From the IMG/VR virus record IMGVR_UViG_3300020416_000046, positions 1 to 28,379 of that record: a DNA stretch of 28,379 bases; one strand, given 5' to 3'. Below, in pieces: positions 22,508 through 28,379 of the stretch. The notes below the pieces were generated by a model. The model had not been told where the DNA came from. It ran no database searches and saw nothing but the letters and a program-made list of their open reading frames with translations. This DNA is from a virus. Made by a program: the position numbers and the translations under genes. Position 1 is the stretch's first letter. Every line of letters starts with the position of its first letter.

Positions 22508-24804
22508 GCAACGGAACTAATGTTCGTAAGAGATCAGGATTGTATGAGTCTCTTGATCTTAATAAGATGCATAAGATGGTTGAGGAGGCATGTAAGGATC
22601 TTGCAGGAGTATCAGCAAGTCAAGTTGAAATAAATTCTGGAGTACAATTCTATGATGGAATTACTACAGGAGAAATTCAAGAGATACTTATCAAAAGTGC
22701 AAGTGACTTAATAGATTTAGAGTCTCCTAATTACCAGTTTGTTGCTGCTAGATTGCTTCTCTTTGGTTTAAGAAAAAGATTATGGGGTAGACTTCATGAG
22801 TCACCCTCTCTAGGTGATCACATCACCAGATGTATTATGGAAGGTGTCTATGATAGACACTTTACTAGTAAATATACTGACGAAGAAATAGATGAATTGA
22901 ATTCTTTTGTAGATCATGACCGTGACTACCTATTCACCTATGCAGGTCTGCGTCAGGTTTGCGATAAATATCTCGTACAAGATCGCAGCACAGGAGATCT
23001 CTACGAAACTCCGCAGTTCATGTATATCATGATCGCTGCAACAATGTTTTCCAACTATCCAAAAGAAACAAGACTCGATTATGTCAAACGCTACTACGAC
23101 GCAATCTCCAGACACAGAATCAACATCCCAACACCAGTCATGGCAGGGGTCAGAACACCCATTCGTCAGTTTGCATCTTGTGTTCTGGTTGATATTGATG
23201 ACACCCTCGATAGTATCTTTTCTAGCGATATGGCTATTGGCAAATATGTCGCACAGAGGGCTGGTATTGGGATTAACGCAGGTAGAATCCGTGGGATCAA
23301 CAGTAAGATCAGGGGCGGAGAAGTTCAACATACAGGTGTTGTCCCCTTCCTTAAAAAATTCGAGGCAACTGTTAGATGCTGTACTCAAAACGGGATCAGA
23401 GGAGGGTCAGCTACTGTCCACTTTCCAATCTGGCATAAAGAAATCCGTGACATCATTGTACTCAAAAATAACAAAGGGACGGAAGACAACCGAGTAAGAA
23501 AACTCGATTACAGTATACAAATTTCTAAACTATTCTATGAACGCTTTATCCAAAATCAAAAAATCTCGCTTTTTTCCCCTCATGATGTTCCTTCTCTGTA
23601 TGAGAATTTTGGGACCGATAGGTTTGATGAGTTATATTGCAGTTACGAATCTGATCAATCAATCCCCAGAACCGAAGTCAGTGCTCAAGAACTCATATTA
23701 GATCTACTAAAAGAAAGAGCAGAGACAGGTAGAATTTATATAATGAACATTGACCATTGTAATAGTCATAGTTCATTTAAAGACAAAGTAGAAATGAGTA
23801 ACCTCTGTCAAGAGATTACTTTACCAACTAAACCATTGCAGCACATAGATGATGAGACTGGTGAAATTGCTTTGTGTATATTGTCTGCTATCAATGTAGG
23901 AACTATAAGAAATCTTGATCAACTTGAAGAACTATGCGATCTATCTGTCCGTGGATTAGATGCTTTGATTGATTTCCAAGGGTATCCTGTTAAGGCAGCA
24001 GAGATTGGAACTAGGAATCGTAGGTCATTGGGAATTGGTTACATAGGGTTGGCACATTACCTTGCCAAGCATAAGGTATCTTACGATAATCCAGAGGCAT
24101 GGAAGTTGGTTCATGACCTATCAGAAGCATTTCAATACTATTTACTTAAGGCATCAAATGAACTTGCAAAAGAGCAAGGAAGGTGTGGTTATTTCGACAA
24201 AACAAAGTACGCAGATGGAATACTTCCAATTGATACATATAAGAAGGATGTAGATGAGATTGTAAAAAACAACTTAACTTATGATTGGGAATCTCTTAGG
24301 TCATCAATTCTAGAATACGGACTTAGAAATAGCACATTGTCCGCACAGATGCCCTCTGAGAGTAGTTCTGTTGTCTCTAATGCTACGAATGGTATTGAAC
24401 CACCACGAGGATACTTATCAATCAAGAAGTCAAAGAAAGGACCTCTTAAACAGATAGTTCCTGCATATCAATCTCTTAAATCATATTATACTTTGTTATG
24501 GGATATGAAAAACAATGATGGATACATCAAAGTTGTCTCTGTAATGCAAAAGTTTTTTGACCAAGCAATAAGTGGTAACTGGTCTTATAATCCAGAGAAC
24601 TATCCTAACAATGAGATCCCCATGCAACAGATGGCACAAGATTTCTTGAGCACATTTAAGTATGGTTGGAAGACATCATATTATCAGAACACTTATGATA
24701 ACAAAACAGACGAGATAGAAGAAGATAAACCAGAAGAAACAAATTTAGACAACCTACTAGACAACCTATCAACTGCTAACGAGTGCGATGCCTGTGCAAT
24801 CTAA
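22504..24804 (+). CDS. nrdA: class Ia ribonucleotide reductase, alpha subunit NrdA
   Basis: Reduces ribonucleoside diphosphates to deoxyribonucleotides in a complex with NrdB. Catalytic cysteines fit E. coli closely: C226 (FASCVLVDID), C435 (NLCQEI) and C458 (ALCILSAINVG), with the same 23-residue spacing between the last two as in E. coli (439, 462). The tyrosine pair for radical transfer lies in SYYQNTYDN, and the C-terminal shuttle pair is the CDAC in ECDACAI. An ATP-cone-like region covers residues 1-90. The length (766) is normal. Codons between about 22920 and 23560 are richer in C than on either side. A ribosome binding site (GAAGAGGG) precedes the ATG. Confidence 0.97.
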   Translation: MSNGTNVRKRSGLYESLDLNKMHKMVEEACKDLAGVSASQVEINSGVQFYDGITTGEIQEILIKSASDLIDLESPNYQFVAARLLLFGLRKRLWGRLHESPSLGDHITRCIMEGVYDRHFTSKYTDEEIDELNSFVDHDRDYLFTYAGLRQVCDKYLVQDRSTGDLYETPQFMYIMIAATMFSNYPKETRLDYVKRYYDAISRHRINIPTPVMAGVRTPIRQFASCVLVDIDDTLDSIFSSDMAIGKYVAQRAGIGINAGRIRGINSKIRGGEVQHTGVVPFLKKFEATVRCCTQNGIRGGSATVHFPIWHKEIRDIIVLKNNKGTEDNRVRKLDYSIQISKLFYERFIQNQKISLFSPHDVPSLYENFGTDRFDELYCSYESDQSIPRTEVSAQELILDLLKERAETGRIYIMNIDHCNSHSSFKDKVEMSNLCQEITLPTKPLQHIDDETGEIALCILSAINVGTIRNLDQLEELCDLSVRGLDALIDFQGYPVKAAEIGTRNRRSLGIGYIGLAHYLAKHKVSYDNPEAWKLVHDLSEAFQYYLLKASNELAKEQGRCGYFDKTKYADGILPIDTYKKDVDEIVKNNLTYDWESLRSSILEYGLRNSTLSAQMPSESSSVVSNATNGIEPPRGYLSIKKSKKGPLKQIVPAYQSLKSYYTLLWDMKNNDGYIKVVSVMQKFFDQAISGNWSYNPENYPNNEIPMQQMAQDFLSTFKYGWKTSYYQNTYDNKTDEIEEDKPEETNLDNLLDNLSTANECDACAI

Positions 24805-24814
24805 AGTCGAGGGT

Positions 24815-25906
24815 ATGACTGTCTTTAATAAAGAACAAGTCGATACCAAAAAACAACCTATGTTCTTCGGAGAACCTCTAGGAATACAAAGATATGACGA
24901 ATACAGATATCCTGTATTTGAAAAACTAACACAACAAATGTTAGGATATTTCTGGCGACCAGAGGAAGTTTCTCTACAGAAAGATCGTGCTGATTATGAA
25001 GCACTTAGACCAGAACAAAAGCATATCTATACTTCCAACCTTAAGTATCAGATCATGCTTGATAGTGTGCAAGGTAGAGCACCAGGTATGGCATTGACAC
25101 CTTACTGTTCTATACCAGAACTAGAAGGTGCTATGAATATTTGGCAAACTATGGAAATGATTCATAGTAGATCATACACATACATCATCAAAAACATATA
25201 TCCAGATCCATCAGAAGTATTTGATACCATTATTGGTGACAAAGAAATCATAGCAAGGGCAGGTTCAGTTACTGAAGCATATGATGACTTCCTAAATTCT
25301 GCACAGGCATATGATAAGGGTGAAGTAGAATTAAAAGAGATAAAGAGAAAACTATATCGTGCTGTTGCTAATGTAAACATCCTAGAGGGTATCAGATTCT
25401 ATGTTTCATTTGCTTGTAGTTTTGCTTTTGGCGAACTTAAGATGATGGAAGGTAGTGCAAAGATTGTTTCTTTGATTGCTAGAGATGAGAACCAACATCT
25501 AGTAGTAACACAAACCATCTTGGATAAGTGGAAGAAAGGTGACGATCCTGTGATGGTAGAAATTATGAAGGAAGAGGAAGAATGGTTATACGGGGCATTT
25601 GCTAAGTGTGTAGACGAGGAGAAAGCATGGGCATCATACTTATTCAGAGATGGTTCTATGATAGGTCTAAATGAAAAACTATTATCACAATATGTTGAGT
25701 GGATTGCAAACAAAAGAATGAAAGCAATAGGACTAAAACCACAGTATGACATTGCTATGAGAGCAAACCCATTACCTTGGACTACTCATTGGATTAGTTC
25801 TAAAGGTTTACAGGTAGCACCACAAGAAACAGAGGTTGAATCATATATAGTTGGAGGAATCAAGCAGGATATGAAGAAAAATTCTTTCGCAGGTTTTAAA
25901 TTATGA
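24815..25906 (+). CDS. nrdB: class Ia ribonucleotide reductase, beta subunit NrdB
   Basis: Carries the diiron centre and tyrosyl radical for NrdA. The E-x2-H-x3-Y pattern occurs in WQTMEMIHSRSYTYI, matching E115, H118 and Y122 of E. coli; FYVSFACSFAFGE and IARDENQH supply the other ligands. I placed the start at the ATG at 24815 (MTVFNKEQVD), which matches cyanophage relatives as I recall; an upstream ATG at 24788 would add nine residues and overlap nrdA by 17 bases. From 24815 the protein has 363 residues, and the start lies 10 bases after the nrdA stop. The stop overlaps a short gene (ATGA). Confidence 0.96.
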   Translation: MTVFNKEQVDTKKQPMFFGEPLGIQRYDEYRYPVFEKLTQQMLGYFWRPEEVSLQKDRADYEALRPEQKHIYTSNLKYQIMLDSVQGRAPGMALTPYCSIPELEGAMNIWQTMEMIHSRSYTYIIKNIYPDPSEVFDTIIGDKEIIARAGSVTEAYDDFLNSAQAYDKGEVELKEIKRKLYRAVANVNILEGIRFYVSFACSFAFGELKMMEGSAKIVSLIARDENQHLVVTQTILDKWKKGDDPVMVEIMKEEEEWLYGAFAKCVDEEKAWASYLFRDGSMIGLNEKLLSQYVEWIANKRMKAIGLKPQYDIAMRANPLPWTTHWISSKGLQVAPQETEVESYIVGGIKQDMKKNSFAGFKL

Positions 25907-26058
25907 GTGGTGATGTAGGGTTAGAGTATGAACCTGTAATCTTTTACAGCGATGAGATGACTATGGCAAAGTTAATTATGTTAAGTCATAAAGGAATCAA
26001 CATTGCACTGTATAATAATGTCATAGAAAAAATCAACAAAAAAAGAGGAAGGCGATGA
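25903..26058 (+). CDS. short unknown protein after nrdB (51 residues)
   Basis: An ATG-to-TGA frame fills the gap between nrdB and the next gene exactly, with ATGA overlaps at both ends. It encodes a short strand (PVIFYSD), a helix (EMTMAKLIMLSHKG), a second strand (INIALYNN) and a basic tail (KKRGRR). This strand-helix-strand order is like the first part of glutaredoxin, which often follows nrdB in cyanophages, but the redox CxxC is absent, so it may be only a resemblance. Its end carries a purine-rich ribosome binding site (AGAGGAAGG) for the next gene. Confidence 0.5.
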   Translation: MSGDVGLEYEPVIFYSDEMTMAKLIMLSHKGINIALYNNVIEKINKKRGRR

Positions 26059-26300
26059 GTTATGATGACTCCAATTGGAGAAGTGAATACCTTGATCTTT
26101 GTGCATGGAGACTAACTAAAAGACAAGTTGAGTTGTTAGAGAAAGGACCACATAGTTTGAGTCAGGCATGGTTGATAGGTGCTATGCATAATGACTGGAA
26201 ACGAATCAAGGGTTATAAAGACGAATACCCAAACGAGAATACAGGTCAATTACAATCATCATTTAAAGAGTGGAACGACAATGTTGAACATAATAAATGA
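26055..26300 (+). CDS. conserved cyanophage protein, unknown role
   Basis: An 81-residue protein, MSYDDSNWRSEYLDLCAWRLTK at the start, followed by QVELLEKGPHSLSQAWLIGAMHNDW. I recall near-identical blocks in other cyanophages near nrd genes, without known function. No membrane segment; two Trp-rich motifs suggest a small helical fold. It begins in an ATGA overlap behind a good ribosome binding site and overlaps the next gene by 20 bases. Confidence 0.68.
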   Translation: MSYDDSNWRSEYLDLCAWRLTKRQVELLEKGPHSLSQAWLIGAMHNDWKRIKGYKDEYPNENTGQLQSSFKEWNDNVEHNK

Positions 26301-26868
26301 AGATGTTGTATTCCATGTATCAGACAATCACGATGTCGATATAGTTAAGTTTGATGATATTGAAATCCTAGTAGTAGATAATTTTTATAAGAATCCACAT
26401 TTAGTTCGTAAACTTGCTTTCGATATACCTGCAACAAACTTTACTAATAGAAATGGATACCCTGCAGCACAGATAAATGTGTCATATAATATGCGACCTG
26501 TTGTAGGAATATACCAATATTATATTCAAAAATATTTTCCCAACTGTCTGTCTGATGATTACATTATAGGTATCATGAGTCAGGCAAGTTTTATGGTCAA
26601 TGTCATGCAAAGTGACGGTAATGAATACCTACCACCACATACCGACTGTCCATCATTTAACAATTTAGCAAGTGGTATCTATCTAAACTCTCCAGAGGAA
26701 TGCTCAGGAGGAACTTCATTCTTTAAGGATGATGAGTATCTAGGATGCGTTGATATGAAATACAATCGTATGATTATCTACCACCAAAATGTTCAACACA
26801 CTGCCCGTATGGAATTTAATTCCTTTGTAGGCAACACTTATCGAATCAATCAGATGTTTTTTATCTAA
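26281..26868 (+). CDS. 2OG-Fe(II) oxygenase-like protein, DUF6445 type (5 of 5)
   Basis: A 195-residue protein starting at the ATG at 26281 (MLNIINEDVV); the frame extends upstream, but there it only shadows the preceding gene. The metal motif H120-x-D122 (LPPHTDCPS), a conserved SGGTSFF, the distal H173 (NVQHTARM) and R188 (YRINQMFF) follow the DUF6445/oxygenase order also found at 11605. The N-terminus has VVDNFYKNPHLVRKLA, typical of this group. Substrate unknown. The TAA stop is part of a late-promoter-like CTAAATA. Confidence 0.68.
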   Translation: MLNIINEDVVFHVSDNHDVDIVKFDDIEILVVDNFYKNPHLVRKLAFDIPATNFTNRNGYPAAQINVSYNMRPVVGIYQYYIQKYFPNCLSDDYIIGIMSQASFMVNVMQSDGNEYLPPHTDCPSFNNLASGIYLNSPEECSGGTSFFKDDEYLGCVDMKYNRMIIYHQNVQHTARMEFNSFVGNTYRINQMFFI

Positions 26869-26871
26869 ATA
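26865..26871 (+). promoter_or_regulatory. T4-like late promoter candidate (CTAAATA)
   Basis: Located 24 bases before the ATG of the large Lys-rich gene at 26896, in a short non-coding gap; contains the upstream stop codon. Distance and position are those expected of a late promoter. Confidence 0.5.
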
Positions 26872-26895
26872 ATATAGTAGATAATACCAGATGAC

Positions 26896-28379
26896 ATGAA
26901 GTTTGATACCTTTGCATCGACTCTAGAAGAAAAAAGAGGTCTTTGGGACAACATGCATGCTAGACGCAAGGCAGGTAAACCTAAAAGAAAACCTGGTGAT
27001 AAGAATTATCCTAAGACATTAAATGTTGAGGAAACATGTGGTAAAGGTGAATACTTCTGTAATGATGAACAGAAATGTAAACCAATACCAGAGGGTCATA
27101 AGGTAAAGGACAATGGTGAGTTAGTATCAGAAGCATCTGCAGCATGGCAAAGAAGTGCAGGTAAGAATAAATCAGGTGGTTTAAATGAGAAAGGCCGTAA
27201 ATCATATGAAAGAGAAAATCCTGGCAGTGACTTAAAAGCACCTAGTAAAAAGAAAGGTAACAAGAGAAGAGCATCATTCTGTGCAAGAATGAAAGGTATG
27301 AAAAAGAAACTTACTTCTGCTAAGACTGCAAGAGATCCAGATTCAAGAATTAATAAGTCTCTTAGAGCATGGAACTGTGAGTATGAGTGGGAACTAGACC
27401 TACTAGAAGATGCAAAGATGGCAAGACAAAGTGATGAGAATCTTGCTGCAGCACATAAAAAATTTAGTGGCATGGATCAGTCATCTCCTGCTAATAAATT
27501 CATGTTGAAAAGAATTGAGAAAGAACAAAAGAGAAGAAAGAAAGCAGTCAGCGAACATCATCAAAAAGATAAAGATGGTAATACAATTCCTCATGAGGAC
27601 GATATAAAAGAAGCAAAGGTAGATAATCTGATTCCTGATTGGAAGAGATCAGCAGCAAGAAACAAACGCTATGGTAATCCTCATGGATCTCTAGCATTGG
27701 GTGGCGGTATCCAAAGAGATAGAAGAGATGACCATTACAATAGAAGAGGGAAGAAAACTAAAGGTGTGAAAGAGGAAATTGCTAACGAAGCAATGATCTT
27801 AAGCAAGAGATCAAAAGGTCCAGACAGGAGTACCCCCTATAGAAATAGACCTGAAAAAGGAACTGTTCCACCAGAACTTGTTGGTAAGTTAAAAGTTGGT
27901 AAGGATCCTCGTTTTAAATCTAAAGGTGTAAAAGAAGAGATTGTAAATGAATTGAAAGTACCTAAAGGGACTTCTTATGAGAAGATGTCATATAAAAAAT
28001 TTAAAAACACACATAAAGACTTTAAGAGTGACGGTGTACCAGGCAAAACTCTTCCAAGAGTTACAGCATTAGATAAGAAAACAGGTGGCACTGTATCCAG
28101 ACCTGTTAAGTTTGTACCTGAGTCATTGAGACAGGCCAAGATAAACATTGGTAGAGATCCTGATAAAAAAACTTGTTGGGATGGTTACAAAGCAAAGGGA
28201 ACTAAGAAAAAAGATGGTAGAGATGTTCCTAATTGTGTCAAAGAGGATCAAGTTGATGAGGGAATGCTAGTCAATGTTGCTAAGGGTGTAGAGTCTGGTG
28301 TCAAAAAATTTAATAAGTTTGATGACAGAGTAACTAAAGCAGCAAAGAAAAAAGTTGGAAAGGTTGCTAAGAAAGTTGG
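26896..28379 (+). CDS. large Lys-rich modular phage protein, cut by the window end
   Basis: An open frame of 494 codons with no stop before the end of the window. It starts MKFDTFASTLEEKRGLWDN at the ATG 26896. In order it holds a Cys-containing block (ETCGKGEYFCNDEQKCKPIP, about 50-70), a block AWQRSAGKNKSGGLN to FCARMKGMKKKLTSAKTARD (about 82-150), which resembles the DUF6321 module of marine phages, and a later CWDGYKAKG...VPNCV module near 423-443, also present in the protein at 17703. The sequence is basic, with few hydrophobic stretches. A virion role is likely from the late promoter and from family context; the function of each module is unknown. Confidence 0.7.
   Translation, partial: MKFDTFASTLEEKRGLWDNMHARRKAGKPKRKPGDKNYPKTLNVEETCGKGEYFCNDEQKCKPIPEGHKVKDNGELVSEASAAWQRSAGKNKSGGLNEKGRKSYERENPGSDLKAPSKKKGNKRRASFCARMKGMKKKLTSAKTARDPDSRINKSLRAWNCEYEWELDLLEDAKMARQSDENLAAAHKKFSGMDQSSPANKFMLKRIEKEQKRRKKAVSEHHQKDKDGNTIPHEDDIKEAKVDNLIPDWKRSAARNKRYGNPHGSLALGGGIQRDRRDDHYNRRGKKTKGVKEEIANEAMILSKRSKGPDRSTPYRNRPEKGTVPPELVGKLKVGKDPRFKSKGVKEEIVNELKVPKGTSYEKMSYKKFKNTHKDFKSDGVPGKTLPRVTALDKKTGGTVSRPVKFVPESLRQAKINIGRDPDKKTCWDGYKAKGTKKKDGRDVPNCVKEDQVDEGMLVNVAKGVESGVKKFNKFDDRVTKAAKKKVGKVAKKV

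Noticed and set aside
26896-26940. Capsid-targeting sequence at the start of the large Lys-rich protein
   Set aside because: MKFDTFASTLEEKR has an L-x-E but differs from the T4-type signal in spacing and hydrophobic pattern more than the one at 16482 does, so I do not claim it.
1-28379. CRISPR arrays, insertion sequences, integrase or attachment sites
   Set aside because: No regularly spaced repeats, transposase or integrase motifs were found; the window is a continuous lytic-phage gene block.

Overview
The window is a compact, gene-dense, AT-rich stretch of a T4-like marine myovirus, most likely a cyanophage of Prochlorococcus or Synechococcus. The T4 replication core is recognisable: gp62, RegA, gp43 polymerase, UvsX, gp41 helicase and gp61 primase. 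It is interleaved with genes typical of cyanomyoviruses (hsp20, mazG, thyX, nrdA, nrdB). The host is pointed to by ndhI, a subunit of the cyanobacterial photosynthetic NDH-1 complex, and by a tiny gene just upstream that looks like ndhP. All convincing genes are on the + strand, and most overlap their neighbour by 1 to 30 bases (ATGA or TAATG junctions).

Region by region. 1-1611: the last codons of an upstream gene (possibly gp44), a PD-(D/E)XK-type nuclease, a Dam-type methylase and two very small membrane proteins. 1611-4011: gp62, a small membrane protein, two genes of unknown function and RegA. 4013-5261: a HAD/phosphomannomutase-like enzyme, a leader hairpin, Hsp20 and a strong terminator. 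5262-5489: about 230 bases with no gene, preceded by a sigma70-like promoter and full of perfect hairpins; I read this as a structured RNA. 5490-13096: two related small proteins, gp43, UvsX, gp41, two 2OG-Fe(II) oxygenase-like proteins and MazG. 13105-15863: a 470-residue unknown protein with a terminator-like hairpin in its first codons, then ndhP, ndhI and thyX. 15853-21034: an oxygenase and a block of probable virion or capsid-packaged proteins (a nucleotidyltransferase-like protein with a head-targeting-like N-terminus, Lys-rich modular proteins, a possible -1 frameshift, small conserved proteins, a coiled-coil/membrane protein). 21021-26868: gp61, an oxygenase, NrdA, NrdB, two small proteins and another oxygenase. 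26896-28379: the start of a large Lys-rich modular protein that runs off the window.

How it fits together. gp62, gp43, UvsX, gp41 and gp61 build the replication and recombination machine. NrdAB and ThyX make deoxynucleotides, MazG probably adjusts nucleotide or alarmone pools, and RegA represses early translation. NdhI with NdhP could modify the host NDH-1 complex and favour cyclic electron flow, which would supply energy for nucleotide synthesis. T4-like late promoters (one perfect TATAAATA, three CTAAATA copies that each contain the upstream stop codon) appear ahead of regA, the 470-residue protein and the structural genes. Five separate 2OG-Fe(II) oxygenase-like genes are scattered among the core genes; their substrates cannot be read from sequence.
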